A stretch of 64,000 bases of DNA from Stutzerimonas stutzeri (GCF_024448695.1 NZ_JAMOHY010000002.1:1-64000); one strand, 5' to 3'; shown: positions 18,911 to 28,466, counted from the stretch's first letter. The notes: generated by a model not told the origin, from the letters alone. Numbers and translations: made by a program.

Positions 18911-20260
18911 GTGCGATCCCTGTTCTGGCGCATTCTCGCGACATTCTGGCTGGCCATTGCCCTGGTTGCCGGGCTGGCCATGCTCCTGGGCCAGGCACTG
19001 AACCAGGACACCTGGATCATCAACCGGCACCCTGGCGTCAAGCAGCTCTCGCAAATATGGACGCAAGTCTATGAGCGCCAGGGGCCGATCGCCGCGCAGT
19101 TCATGCTCGAGCAACACCGGCACCGCTTTCATATCGACGTGCAGGTGCTTGCCGAAAACGGCCAGCCGGTCATACGCGGGACCTTTCCCGCCCGTGCCGC
19201 CGCCTTCGAAGCCCGCCAGCAGAACCATGCCGGCCGCCTGCCCTGGCGTCGCCTGACGACCGACTACACCAGCCCGCTGACCGGCGAAACCTACCTGTTC
19301 ATCTACCGCATCCCCAATGCCGAACTGCAGGCCTGGCATCGCGGCAGCATGTTCTGGCCGCTGAGCGCACTGGGCATTGCGCTGATCGTGCTGACCGGTT
19401 TCAGCCTGCTACTGACCCTCTCCATCACCCGCCCGCTGGATCGCCTGCGCGGCGCGGTGCATGACCTCGGGCAAACCACCTACCAGCAAAATTCCCTCGC
19501 CCGGCTGGCGACCCGCCGCGACGAACTGGGCGTGCTGGCCAAGGATTTCAACCGCATGGGCGCCCGCCTGCAACGCCTGATCGGCAGCCAGCGCCAGCTA
19601 CTGCGCGACGTGTCCCATGAACTGCGCTCGCCTCTGGCGCGCTTGCGTATCGCTCTGGCGCTGGCCGAACGCGCAACCCCAGTGGAGCGCGAGGTCATCT
19701 GGCCGCGACTGGCCAAGGAATGCGACCGTCTGGAAGCACTGATCAGTGAAATTCTCGAGCTGGCGCGGCTCGATGCAGAACCCGGCGCAGCAAGCCCGAT
19801 CAGCCTGCAGCCGATTTTCCAGCAACTGGTGGAGAATGCGCGAATCGTGGCACCGAAACAGCTTATCGACAGCCAGGTACAGAGCGGCATCCCCTTGCGC
19901 GGCTGGCCGGACATGCTCGAACGAGCGCTGGATAATCTGCTGCGCAATGCGTTGCGCTTCAACCCCGAAGGCATCCCCATCGAATTGCGCGCCCAGGCCG
20001 ACGCAGACTGGCTGACGCTGAGCATTCGCGATCACGGCCCCGGGGTGGACGATGAGCACCTGTCACGTCTGAGCGAACCCTTTTTCCGCGCCCCCGGCCA
20101 GACCGCCGCCGGTCACGGCCTCGGCCTGGCCATCGCCCGCCGCGCTGCCGAGCGCCACGGCGGCGAACTGCTGCTGAGCAATCACCCCGAGGGGGGCTTT
20201 GTTGCCAGCCTGAAGCTACCGCTCACTTCACCGCCGGAACTGGCCAGGCAGCCCGAGTGA
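18911..20260 (+). CDS. CpxA-like sensor histidine kinase
   Basis: This 449-residue inner-membrane kinase has TM1 (about 5-28), a periplasmic domain (about 29-150), TM2 (about 155-177), HAMP, and the phospho-accepting H box DVSHELRSPLARLR. The ATPase domain shows NLLRNALRF, DHGPGV and GHGLGLAI. Start is GTG 18911 (VRSLFWRIL). The TTG at 18875 would add a non-hydrophobic extension. Its neighbours suggest it pairs with the regulator at 17448; the small Spy-like gene between them probably belongs to the same system. Confidence 0.88.
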   Translation: MRSLFWRILATFWLAIALVAGLAMLLGQALNQDTWIINRHPGVKQLSQIWTQVYERQGPIAAQFMLEQHRHRFHIDVQVLAENGQPVIRGTFPARAAAFEARQQNHAGRLPWRRLTTDYTSPLTGETYLFIYRIPNAELQAWHRGSMFWPLSALGIALIVLTGFSLLLTLSITRPLDRLRGAVHDLGQTTYQQNSLARLATRRDELGVLAKDFNRMGARLQRLIGSQRQLLRDVSHELRSPLARLRIALALAERATPVEREVIWPRLAKECDRLEALISEILELARLDAEPGAASPISLQPIFQQLVENARIVAPKQLIDSQVQSGIPLRGWPDMLERALDNLLRNALRFNPEGIPIELRAQADADWLTLSIRDHGPGVDDEHLSRLSEPFFRAPGQTAAGHGLGLAIARRAAERHGGELLLSNHPEGGFVASLKLPLTSPPELARQPE

Positions 20261-20300
20261 TCGTGACCAAACGCAGGTCCGAACGTGTGCGGCCCTGCGG

Positions 20301-20870
20301 CTAGCCAATCTGGCCGCTCCACTGGCCGACGAAGTCTTTCGGCTCCAGCACTGGCGGCTTGCGCAAGCCACCTTCCGGCGTGCCCAGATAGATAAAGCCC
20401 AGTAGCTGCTCGCTCGCCTCCAGCCCCAACCCTTCGGTAACATGGCGGTCATAAGCGAATTCCCCGGTGCGCCAGACCGCCCCCAGGCCCTGCGCATGGG
20501 CCGCCAGCAACAAACCGTGAGCCGCACAGCCCGCAGCAAGCACCTGTTCGGCTTCAGGCACCTTTGGATGCAGCACTGGGCGGGCAATCACCGCCACCAG
20601 CATGGGTGCGCGCAGAGGCATCTTGCGCGGCTTGTGCAGTACCTCATCCGACGCATCCGGCTGGCGCCGGCGCAGGGCTTCGGCCAGCAACTCGCCCAGC
20701 CGCACCCGCGCCTCTCCCTCGATGGTGAGAAAACGCCAGGGCCGCAACTGTCCATGATCGGGCGCCCGCAGCGCCGCACGGAACATCAACTCCAGCTGCG
20801 CAGCGGTCGGTGCCGGCTCAACCAGCCGGGTGACCGAAACACGATTGAGCAACAGATCGAGCGCATCCAT
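20301..20870 (-). CDS. Nitroreductase family protein (YdjA-like)
   Basis: This 189-residue FMN-dependent oxidoreductase belongs to the short YdjA branch. It starts MDALDLLLNRVSVTRL and contains the FMN-contact stretches RAPDHGQLRPWRF and AAHAQGLGAVWRTG. Start ATG 20870 follows GAGGAG at 7 bases. The physiological substrate is unknown. It converges on the kinase gene with a 40-base gap. Confidence 0.88.
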   Translation of the reverse strand: MDALDLLLNRVSVTRLVEPAPTAAQLELMFRAALRAPDHGQLRPWRFLTIEGEARVRLGELLAEALRRRQPDASDEVLHKPRKMPLRAPMLVAVIARPVLHPKVPEAEQVLAAGCAAHGLLLAAHAQGLGAVWRTGEFAYDRHVTEGLGLEASEQLLGFIYLGTPEGGLRKPPVLEPKDFVGQWSGQIG

Positions 20871-20984
20871 CCACCATCTCCTCATTCAGGTTCGCCCCAA
20901 CGCTTGCAGATCGAGGCCTTTACATGAAGGACAGCTTACCGGTGATGGCTCCAACTCCGAAGCCCGCTGACCATTCCTTTGTCC

Positions 20985-21356
20985 TCACGCCACCCGATCA
21001 GGCGATACCTGCGGCGCCAGAGGCGGGGTCAGCGGAGGCAGGCCGTGTGCGGCACGTGCGGCATCGCAGTGCGCGTTGTGCTGGCCATCAACCCATGAGG
21101 CCTCGAATTCGCGGCATGTACTCGAACGTTGTTCATAAAGGGTGCAACGCACGCCACAGCCCACATCCCCCATCAGCCCGACGCAACGCGCGGGCTTGCT
21201 ATCGGTGCCCTGCATCGCAACGTGGAAGGGGCTGATCTGCACGGTGGCAGCATCGGGGACCGTGCCGCCGGATGAGGCACATTCGCCCCAGAAGAAAGAC
21301 ACACGAAAGTACGCGCAGCAGGCGCCACACGTGAGGCAGGGATTGTCGATCGACAT
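20985..21356 (-). CDS. YkgJ-family cysteine cluster protein
   Basis: The 123-residue protein begins with the zinc/iron cysteine cluster CLTCGACCAYFRVSF and has further paired cysteines in CVGLMG-CGVRCTLYEQRSSTCREF. Such proteins are annotated as Fe-S or Zn-binding with unknown function. ATG 21356 (MSIDNPCL) is preferred over the upstream frame. A second, shorter YkgJ-type gene is found at 61890. Confidence 0.85.
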   Translation of the reverse strand: MSIDNPCLTCGACCAYFRVSFFWGECASSGGTVPDAATVQISPFHVAMQGTDSKPARCVGLMGDVGCGVRCTLYEQRSSTCREFEASWVDGQHNAHCDAARAAHGLPPLTPPLAPQVSPDRVA

Positions 21357-21483
21357 GGATGGAGAACACCAGAAAGCCGGCAAAGGGCCGGCGCCAGAGC
21401 GGCTATTTTATTCACCACCACAAGCCTGAGAAAAGCCTCCCGACAGGGCGCTGCGAAAGTTTTTCCAGCCAGTCGATCAGCGG

Positions 21484-21511
21484 TTTACTGCCGTTGTCAC
21501 ACGGGTAGAAT
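21484..21511 (+). promoter_or_regulatory. Candidate sigma-70 promoter for trkH
   Basis: TTTACT (21484-21489) and TAGAAT (21506-21511) are separated by 16 bases, with the trkH start 35 bases downstream. Confidence 0.45.
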
Positions 21512-21545
21512 GTCGACCCTCATTTAGTGCCGAGCCTCAACACAC

Positions 21546-22997
21546 ATGGCCTTGCCGACGCTGCGCATCATCGGTTTCATTCTCGGCATATTCCTGATCA
21601 CTTTGGCCGTCAGCATGGTGGTGCCAATGCTGGCGCTGCTGGCATTCGAGCGCACTGACGACCTCCAGGCATTCATCTGGGCCAGCCTGATCACCTTCGG
21701 CTGCGGCTTTGCCCTGGTCCTGCCTGGCAGGCCGGCCCATACCAATCTGCGTCCACGCGACATGTATTTCCTGACTACGGTGAGCTGGGTAAGCGTCTGC
21801 TGTTTTGCCGCCTTGCCGATGATGCTGATTCATCACATCAGCTACACCGATGCCTTCTTTGAAACCATGTCTGGCATCACCACCACGGGCGCAACCGTGA
21901 TATCGGGCCTTGATAGCGCCTCGCCCGGCCTGCTGATGTGGCGCTCATTGCTGCACTGGCTTGGCGGCATCGGTTTTATCGGCATGGCGGTCGCGATCCT
22001 GCCACTGTTGCGCGTAGGCGGCATGCGCCTGTTCCAGACCGAGTCGTCGGACTGGTCAGAAAAGGTCATGCCGCGCTCGCACATGGCTGGCAAGTACCTG
22101 CTCGTCATCTACGTGATCTTCACCCTTGCGGCTTTCGTGGCCTTCCGGCTGGCCGGCATGAGCGCCTTCGACGCCATCAACCATGCCATGTCGACGGTGG
22201 CGACCGGCGGCTTCTCGACTTCGGATGCCTCACTGGGCAAGTTCAGCCCGGCGGCGCACTGGGTGGCCATCGTCTTCATGATCCTGGGCAGCCTGCCCTT
22301 CACCCTCTATGTCGCCACTGCGCGTGGCAATCACGGCGCACTGCTGCGTGATCAGCAGGTACGTGGTTTCCTGGTCCTGCTGGCGATCACCAGCCTGCTC
22401 TTCAGCATCTGGTATTGGCTCAATCATGACGACGGCCTGCTCGATTCGCTGCGCATCGTGACCTTCAGCGTGGTATCGGTGGTCACCACCACGGGCTACG
22501 CGGTGAATGACTACACCCAGTGGGGTGGCTTCGCCGTCATGGTGTTCTTCTACCTGACGTTCATCGGCGGCTGTTCAGGCTCGACTTCCGGCGGCTTGAA
22601 AATGTTCCGTTTTCAGGTCGCCTATGCGCTGTTGCGCGCCAACCTGAAGCAGCTCGTGCACCCGCGCGCAGTCATCCGCCAGCAATACAACGGACATCCC
22701 CTCGATGAGGAAATCGTCCGTTCCATTCTGACTTTCTCCTTTTTCTTCACCATGACCATCGGCGTCCTGGCCCTGTGCCTGGCGATGCTGGGGCTCGACC
22801 CGCTTACCGCCCTCACGGGCGCGGCATCGGCGGTATGCAATGTGGGTCCCGGACTGGGGCCCATCATCGGCCCGGCGGGCAATTTCTCACCGCTTCCGGA
22901 TGCCGCCAAATGGCTGCTTGCTGTTGGAATGCTGCTCGGACGGCTGGAAATCATCACTGTACTGGTGTTGCTGACGCGGGCCTTCTGGCGTCATTGA
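21546..22997 (+). CDS. trkH: Trk-type potassium uptake protein TrkH
   Basis: TrkH is the K+-translocating membrane subunit of the Trk system. The 483-residue protein has about ten hydrophobic segments and the repeated selectivity P-loop signatures TTTGATVISG, STVATGGFSTSD, VTTTGYAVND and NVGPGLGPIIG. TrkA, the NAD-binding gating subunit, is not in this window. The gene stands alone, divergent from the YkgJ gene. Confidence 0.93.
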   Translation: MALPTLRIIGFILGIFLITLAVSMVVPMLALLAFERTDDLQAFIWASLITFGCGFALVLPGRPAHTNLRPRDMYFLTTVSWVSVCCFAALPMMLIHHISYTDAFFETMSGITTTGATVISGLDSASPGLLMWRSLLHWLGGIGFIGMAVAILPLLRVGGMRLFQTESSDWSEKVMPRSHMAGKYLLVIYVIFTLAAFVAFRLAGMSAFDAINHAMSTVATGGFSTSDASLGKFSPAAHWVAIVFMILGSLPFTLYVATARGNHGALLRDQQVRGFLVLLAITSLLFSIWYWLNHDDGLLDSLRIVTFSVVSVVTTTGYAVNDYTQWGGFAVMVFFYLTFIGGCSGSTSGGLKMFRFQVAYALLRANLKQLVHPRAVIRQQYNGHPLDEEIVRSILTFSFFFTMTIGVLALCLAMLGLDPLTALTGAASAVCNVGPGLGPIIGPAGNFSPLPDAAKWLLAVGMLLGRLEIITVLVLLTRAFWRH

Positions 22998-23004
22998 GCA
23001 AGCT

Positions 23005-23445
23005 CTATTGCTCACCAATGTCTTCGTTCCAGAGTTCGGGACGGCTGGCGATAAAGGCCTGCATCATCGCGATGCAGTCCGAATCCTGCAGTACTTCGAT
23101 TTCCACTCCGCGACTGCGCAGCAAGGCTTCTTCGCCCATAAAGGTCTGGTTCTCCCCGATTACGATCCTGGGAATGCCGTAGAGCAGGATGGCACCGCTG
23201 CACATTGCGCACGGTGACAGGGTGGTGTAAAGAACCGACTCGGCATAAACAGCAGCCGGTTGCCGCCCGGCATTCTCGAAAGCGTCCATCTCGCCGTGCA
23301 GCACCGCACTGCCTTGCTGGACCCGACGATTGTGCCCACGACCGATGATCTTCCCCCGATGGACAATCACCGAGCCAATGGGTATGCCGTCTTCAGCCAA
23401 TCCTTGTCGGGCCTCATCCATTGCCGCCTGCATGAATATATCCAT
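23005..23445 (-). CDS. Nucleoside/cytosine deaminase of the yeast Fcy1 type
   Basis: This 146-residue zinc deaminase has the catalytic LHGEMDAFEN (His and Glu about residues 50-52) and the zinc motif SPCAMCSGA (about 77-85). Beyond the general CDA fold, GRGHNRRVQQGSAVLHGE, YTTLSPC-MC-GAI, YGIPR and the C-terminal PELWNEDIGE closely follow yeast cytosine deaminase rather than TadA. Predicted reaction: cytosine to uracil, or a related base. Bacterial CodA is an unrelated amidohydrolase. The gene is convergent with trkH (7-base gap). Confidence 0.82.
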   Translation of the reverse strand: MDIFMQAAMDEARQGLAEDGIPIGSVIVHRGKIIGRGHNRRVQQGSAVLHGEMDAFENAGRQPAAVYAESVLYTTLSPCAMCSGAILLYGIPRIVIGENQTFMGEEALLRSRGVEIEVLQDSDCIAMMQAFIASRPELWNEDIGEQ

Positions 23446-23501
23446 TTGCTGCCTCCTCGTTTCACAGGTTGTTTTCTGCGTTGCCTGGCCGAATGGCTGG
23501 T

Positions 23502-23530
23502 TTGGCGCAACGACGGTGACTTGTTATGAT
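23502..23530 (+). promoter_or_regulatory. Sigma-70 promoter for the adenylate cyclase gene
   Basis: TTGGCG (23502-23507) and TATGAT (23525-23530) are separated by exactly 17 bases, 82 bases before the cyaB start. This is one of the best promoter matches in the window. Confidence 0.65.
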
Positions 23531-23612
23531 CGCCCGGCTTACGCTGGCGATGCGCAGCAACTTACAACGGTGCGTGCCAGAGCGCAGGCCTTTCCAAGGA
23601 TAGCCATCATAG

Positions 23613-25001
23613 ATGTCAACCGTGACCGGTGAACGGCGTAACGGGCTTGCGACCCGTCCGCTGCGCGAGTACTACGCCAGGGTACTCGCCTATCTGACCT
23701 GCGCGGCCACGCTGGCCGCCGGTGTTTATACCCAGCACTTTTCCATCGAGCTTCTGTGGATGGTGCCCTACACCCTTCTATACCCACACTTCGCCTATCA
23801 CCTGAGCTATCGATTCAAGCGTCAACATCCGGAACGGACGTCGCAGATACTGCTCAGCCTCGATGCCTTGAATGCAGGCGCGGGCATTGTGCTGTTCAGC
23901 TGCGCGCTGGTGCCCAGTCTGATGTTTCTGCTGACGCTGAGTTTCAGCGCACTGGTGATCGGCAGTCTGCGCCAGTGGTTGATGACCCTGCTACTGGTCA
24001 TCGTCGGCATCGCCCTGACCAGCCTGCTGGTTCCTCTGCAGTTCAGCGCCGAGACCCCGATCCTGGTCTCGGCGGCAAGCATCCTGTTCACCACCCTGTA
24101 CATCTGCATCACGGCCTATTACGTCCACCAGCAGGGCGTGCACCTGGCACAGGTACGCTGCGAGGTGGAAGCGGAACAGGCCAAGGCTGCGCGGCTGGCC
24201 CGCAACCTGGCCAAGTACCTCTCGCCCCAGGTCTGGGAGTCGATCTTCTCCGGCAAACGCAGCGTGCGCCTGGAAACCCAGCGCAAGAAGCTCACGGTGT
24301 TCTTCTCGGACATCAAGGGCTTTACCGAACTCTCGGAAGAACTGGAAGCCGAGGCCCTGACCGACCTGCTCAACAACTACCTCAACGAGATGTCGAAGAT
24401 CACCCTCAAATACGGCGGCACCATCGACAAGTTCGTCGGTGACTGCGTGATGGTGTTCTTCGGCGACCCCAGCAGCCAGGGCGCAAAAAAGGACGCCGTG
24501 GCCGCGGTATCCATGGCCATCGCCATGCGCAAACACATGAAGGTGCTGCGTCAGCAATGGCGCGCCCAAGGCATCACCAAGCCCATGGAAATTCGCATGG
24601 GGATCAATACCGGCTACTGCACGGTCGGAAATTTCGGCGCCGATACCCGCATGGACTACACCATCATCGGTCGCGAAGTAAACCTGGCCAGCCGCCTTGA
24701 AAGCAACGCCGAAGCCAGCGAAATCCTGATCTCCCACGAGACCTATTCGCTGATCAAGGACGTGATCATGTGCCGTGACAAGGGCCAGATTGCCGTCAAG
24801 GGCTTTTCCCGCCCGGTGCAGATCTACCAGGTGGTGGATTTCCGCCGTGACCTGGGCGCGACCAACAGCTTCGTTGAACACGAACTGCCCGGCTTCTCCA
24901 TGTATATGGATACCAATGGTGTGCAGAATTTCGACAAGGAACGCGTGATCCAGGCGCTCAACCAGGCTGCCGACAAACTGCGCGACAAGGTCATCATGTA
25001 G
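23613..25001 (+). CDS. cyaB: Class III adenylate cyclase CyaB with MASE2 sensor
   Basis: CyaB makes cAMP, which acts through Vfr in P. aeruginosa. The 462-residue protein has an N-terminal MASE2 membrane domain of about six helices (15-175), a short linker helix and a class III catalytic domain (about 222-400). Metal-binding aspartates are in FFSDIKGFTEL (D233) and VGDCVMVFFGD (D277). The adenine-selecting Lys is K273 in IDKFVGD and the Asp is in RMDYTIIGREVNLASRLE, so ATP rather than GTP is the expected substrate. Length and architecture match P. aeruginosa CyaB. Confidence 0.93.
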   Translation: MSTVTGERRNGLATRPLREYYARVLAYLTCAATLAAGVYTQHFSIELLWMVPYTLLYPHFAYHLSYRFKRQHPERTSQILLSLDALNAGAGIVLFSCALVPSLMFLLTLSFSALVIGSLRQWLMTLLLVIVGIALTSLLVPLQFSAETPILVSAASILFTTLYICITAYYVHQQGVHLAQVRCEVEAEQAKAARLARNLAKYLSPQVWESIFSGKRSVRLETQRKKLTVFFSDIKGFTELSEELEAEALTDLLNNYLNEMSKITLKYGGTIDKFVGDCVMVFFGDPSSQGAKKDAVAAVSMAIAMRKHMKVLRQQWRAQGITKPMEIRMGINTGYCTVGNFGADTRMDYTIIGREVNLASRLESNAEASEILISHETYSLIKDVIMCRDKGQIAVKGFSRPVQIYQVVDFRRDLGATNSFVEHELPGFSMYMDTNGVQNFDKERVIQALNQAADKLRDKVIM

Positions 25002-25039
25002 CGCACCCGCGCAGCCTTTTCCGGTCAAAAAACACTGCC

Positions 25040-25918
25040 ATGACCCATCGCAATGCCCTGCTGGCGATCCACTTTGGCGCGCTGATGTTCGGCCTGTCCG
25101 GCGTGTTCGGCAAACTGGCCGAAAGCGCCCCGCTCACCATCACCTTCGGTCGGGCGCTGTTCGCGGTCCTCGCCCTGCTGCTGGCGGCACGCTTTCTGCG
25201 CAGCGGCGGTGCACATCCCGGCTGGCGCCAGCGTGGGGGCCTGTTGCTCGGCGGTCTGCTGCTGGGCGGCCACTGGTTCACCTTCTTTGTCGCGGTGAAA
25301 ATCGCCGGGGTAGGTATCGCCACCCTGGGCTTCGCCAGCTTCCCGGCCTTTACCCTGCTGCTGGAAGGGGTGTTGTTTCGCGAACGCACCCGCCCAATCG
25401 AGTTCGCCATGGTGGGCCTGGTCTGCGCAGGCCTGCTCTTGGTCACACCGGAGTTCAATCTGGCCAGCGAAAACACGGTCGGCCTGCTTTACGGCATTGT
25501 TTCCGGTCTGATGTTTGCCCTGCTGTCGCTGCTCAACCGGGCGGTTACACGCGGTGTCGACCCGGTGCAGGCAGCACTCTGGCAGAACGGCATCATCCTG
25601 CTGTGCCTGCTGCCCTTGACTTGGGGCTCGCTACCCGAGGTTCCACCGCTGGACTGGCTTTGGCTGGTGTTGCTCGGCGTGCTTTGCACAGGCCTTGCAC
25701 ACAGCCTGTTTGTCGCAAGCCTCAAGGTGCTGAAAGCACGAACCACCTCGGTGATCTTCGCCCTCGAACCGGTTTACGGGATTGCCTTCGCCTGGTGGAT
25801 TTTCAACGAGCGCCCAACCCTGGGCATGGCACTGGGCGGCGCCTTGATCATTCTCGCGACGGTAATCACCAGTCGCCTGAAGCCACCAGCACTGCCCAAT
25901 CCGGCCAACCCTGGCTGA
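25040..25918 (+). CDS. EamA/DMT-family transporter
   Basis: This 292-residue inner-membrane protein has ten hydrophobic segments arranged as two EamA repeats. The first repeat contains FGLSGVFGKLAESAPLTITFGRALFA and the second ends in ALEPVYGIAFAWWIFNERPTLGMALGGALIILA. Family members export amino acids or metabolites. The substrate cannot be read from the sequence. It follows cyaB by 38 bases. Confidence 0.88.
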   Translation: MTHRNALLAIHFGALMFGLSGVFGKLAESAPLTITFGRALFAVLALLLAARFLRSGGAHPGWRQRGGLLLGGLLLGGHWFTFFVAVKIAGVGIATLGFASFPAFTLLLEGVLFRERTRPIEFAMVGLVCAGLLLVTPEFNLASENTVGLLYGIVSGLMFALLSLLNRAVTRGVDPVQAALWQNGIILLCLLPLTWGSLPEVPPLDWLWLVLLGVLCTGLAHSLFVASLKVLKARTTSVIFALEPVYGIAFAWWIFNERPTLGMALGGALIILATVITSRLKPPALPNPANPG

Positions 25919-25919
25919 A

Positions 25920-26201
25920 TCAGCGGTCGTTATGACCAAGACCGCGCTGAGGATCGATCTGGTCACGCACCCGCTGCTTCAACACCTTGGCTTCGGGAAA
26001 ACCACCATCCTGCTTGCGCTCCCAGATCTGCACGCCATCGCAGGTGATATGGAAGGTGCCACCTGTAGCGGGCACCAGCGAAACTTTCCCCAGGTCATCG
26101 GCAAAGGTGGACAGGAGCTCCTGAGCCAGCCAGGCCGCGCGCAACAGCCACTGGCACTGGGTGCAATAGGTAATGACGATTTCCGGCTTGGTAGCAGACA
26201 T
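25920..26201 (-). CDS. SelT/SelW/SelH (Rdx) family protein
   Basis: This 93-residue thioredoxin-like protein has the redox motif YCTQCQW near the N-terminus (CxxC, no selenocysteine) and the family GGTFHITCDGVQIWERKQDGGFPEAKVLKQRVRD. Members are thought to act in thiol redox chemistry; the exact partner is unknown. ATG 26201 (MSATKPEIV) is chosen over the extension further up, which lies in the shared promoter region with the patatin gene. Confidence 0.88.
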   Translation of the reverse strand: MSATKPEIVITYCTQCQWLLRAAWLAQELLSTFADDLGKVSLVPATGGTFHITCDGVQIWERKQDGGFPEAKVLKQRVRDQIDPQRGLGHNDR

Positions 26202-26231
26202 GAGCGAGCGTTCGGTAACGGATAGGGCGCC

Positions 26232-26237
26232 TATAAT
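26232..26237 (+). promoter_or_regulatory. Candidate -10 box for the patatin gene
   Basis: A perfect TATAAT lies 30-35 bases upstream of the start region at 26267. The -35 is weak (near 26209-26214). Confidence 0.4.
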
Positions 26238-26266
26238 AGCCGCCATTTCGCACGCCCAAACCCGGT

Positions 26267-28453
26267 ATGGTCATGTCCCGTTTATTGTTTTTGTTGATGC
26301 TGTTGCTACCGCTGGCAGCCTTTGCCGACCTCCAGCCCAAAACCGGCCTGGTCTTGTCCGGCGGTGCAGCACGCGGGCTGGCCCATATCGGCGTACTGAA
26401 AGCTCTGGAAGAACGGGGTGTTCGCATCGACGCCGTCGCCGGCACCAGCATGGGCGCGGTGATCGGCGGGCTTTATGCCTCAGGCTACAGCACCGATGAA
26501 CTGGAGAAACTGGCGCTCGACCTGGACTGGCAGCAGGTGCTATCCGATGATCCGCCACGTCAGGACGTCCCCTTCCGCCGCAAGCAGGACGACCGCGACT
26601 TTCTGGTCAAGCGCAAGCTCAGTTTTCGCGACGATGGCAGCCTCGGCCTCCCGCTCGGAGTGATCCAGGGGCAGAACCTGGCACTGCTGCTCGAACGGTT
26701 GCTGGTACATACCAGCGACACCCGTGATTTCGACCGTCTGCCGATACCCTTTCGCGCCGTAGCCACCGATATTGCCAACGACCAGAAGGTGATCTTTCGC
26801 AGCGGCCACCTGCCTCAGGCGATTCGCGCCAGCATGTCGATTCCTGCCGTGTTCGCCCCGGTCGAGATCGATGGCCGGCTGCTGGTGGACGGCGGCATGG
26901 TCGACAATATCCCCATGGACGTCGCCCGCAGCATGGGCGTCGAACGTCTGATCGTGGTGGATATCGGCTCGCCGCTGTTGAAGCGGGAGCAACTGCTGAC
27001 CGTCGTCGATGTGCTCAATCAGTCGATCACCATGATGACCCGGCGCAATTCCGAAGCGCAGCTGGCAACGCTGCGCCCGGAGGACCTGTTGATCCAGCCG
27101 GCACTCGCGGGCTTCGGCTCAACCGATTTCGGACGTGCCGACCAACTCATCGATGCCGGCTACCGTGCGGCCAGCGCGCTGGATGGCCGCCTGCTCACGA
27201 TGCGCAGCGAAAGCGGGGGCAATCCGGCGCTGAGCCTGGCGCGCAGCGCCGAACCCCGCACGCCGCTGATCAGCGAAGTACGAATCGAGAATGACTCGAA
27301 GGTCGGCGACGCAGTGATTCGCCGGCATATCCGCCAGCAGATCGGCAAGCCGCTGGACCTGCAGGATCTGCAAAAGGACATGGGCACCCTCTACGGTCTG
27401 GACTATTTCGAGCAGGTCGAATACCGCGTGGTGCATGGTCAGCCCGGCAACACCCTGGTCATCACCACCCGTGAAAAACGCTCCGGCACTGATTATCTGC
27501 GCCTGGGCATCAACCTCTCGGACGACTTTCGCGGCGACAGTGCTTTCAACATTGGCGCCAGCTACCGCAAGAATGGCATCAACGAGCTGGGCGGCGAATG
27601 GTTGACCCGACTGCAGCTGGGCGACCATCAGGAGCTTTTCAGCGAGTTCTATCAGCCGCTTGATGCCGGCTCACGCTGGTTCGTGGCGCCCAACCTGTTC
27701 GCCGAAACCCAGAACGTCGAGGCGATCATGGACAACGACCCCATCGCCGAATACCGCCTGCAGCGTTATGGCTACGGCCTGCACCTGGGGAGGCAGATCG
27801 CCAACAATGGTGAAATCCGCTTCGGCATCGGCCAGGCCTGGGGCGAAGCGGATGTTCGCATTGGTGATCCGGAGCTGCCCGATTTCAATTTCGAGGAAGG
27901 CTATTACCAGCTGCAGTATTCGTTCGACACGGTGGATAACGTCGACTTCCCCCGCGAGGGCGAGGATATCGGCCTGACACTGCGCCAGTACGACAAGGGT
28001 CTGGGTTCAGATGAGCGCTATCGACAGTGGGAATTCAAACTGGACAAAGCCATCAGCCACGGCCCCAGCACTCTGGTGTTCGGCGGACGCTACGGGCGCA
28101 CGCTGGATGACGCCGAGGTCGTCACCTCAAGCTTCATGCTCGGCGGCGCACGGCAACTGTCCGGCTTTCGTCAGGATGCCCTGCCGGGGCAGAACATCAG
28201 CCTGGCCCGACTGATCTATTTCCGCCGGATGACGCCACGCTCCTTCCTGCCGCTGGATTTCCCGCTGTATCTGGGGGCCTCTCTGGAACGCGGACGCGCC
28301 TGGAACAACGACAACGAATTCGACAGCGGCTACATCAATGCCGGCAGCATCTTCGTCGGCTACGAAACGCCCTTGGGGCCACTCAATTTCAGCTACGGCC
28401 TGAACGATGAAGCCGAGCGCGCGCTGTACATGAATCTTGGGCGCAGCTTCTGA
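26267..28453 (+). CDS. Patatin-like phospholipase with C-terminal surface-antigen barrel (PlpD type, type Vd secretion)
   Basis: The 728-residue protein begins with a signal peptide (about 1-20), then a patatin domain (about 25-225) with the oxyanion SGGAARG, nucleophile motif GTSMG (Ser61) and catalytic Asp in VDGGMVDN (Asp208). A POTRA-like segment (about 305-385) precedes a 16-strand-type barrel of the Bac_surface_Ag family ending in phenylalanine, NLGRSF. This layout is that of PlpD from P. aeruginosa, which exports its own phospholipase A1 across the outer membrane. ATG 26273 (MSRLL) is an alternative start. Confidence 0.93.
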   Translation: MVMSRLLFLLMLLLPLAAFADLQPKTGLVLSGGAARGLAHIGVLKALEERGVRIDAVAGTSMGAVIGGLYASGYSTDELEKLALDLDWQQVLSDDPPRQDVPFRRKQDDRDFLVKRKLSFRDDGSLGLPLGVIQGQNLALLLERLLVHTSDTRDFDRLPIPFRAVATDIANDQKVIFRSGHLPQAIRASMSIPAVFAPVEIDGRLLVDGGMVDNIPMDVARSMGVERLIVVDIGSPLLKREQLLTVVDVLNQSITMMTRRNSEAQLATLRPEDLLIQPALAGFGSTDFGRADQLIDAGYRAASALDGRLLTMRSESGGNPALSLARSAEPRTPLISEVRIENDSKVGDAVIRRHIRQQIGKPLDLQDLQKDMGTLYGLDYFEQVEYRVVHGQPGNTLVITTREKRSGTDYLRLGINLSDDFRGDSAFNIGASYRKNGINELGGEWLTRLQLGDHQELFSEFYQPLDAGSRWFVAPNLFAETQNVEAIMDNDPIAEYRLQRYGYGLHLGRQIANNGEIRFGIGQAWGEADVRIGDPELPDFNFEEGYYQLQYSFDTVDNVDFPREGEDIGLTLRQYDKGLGSDERYRQWEFKLDKAISHGPSTLVFGGRYGRTLDDAEVVTSSFMLGGARQLSGFRQDALPGQNISLARLIYFRRMTPRSFLPLDFPLYLGASLERGRAWNNDNEFDSGYINAGSIFVGYETPLGPLNFSYGLNDEAERALYMNLGRSF

Positions 28454-28466
28454 TGCAGGCTGCCAT

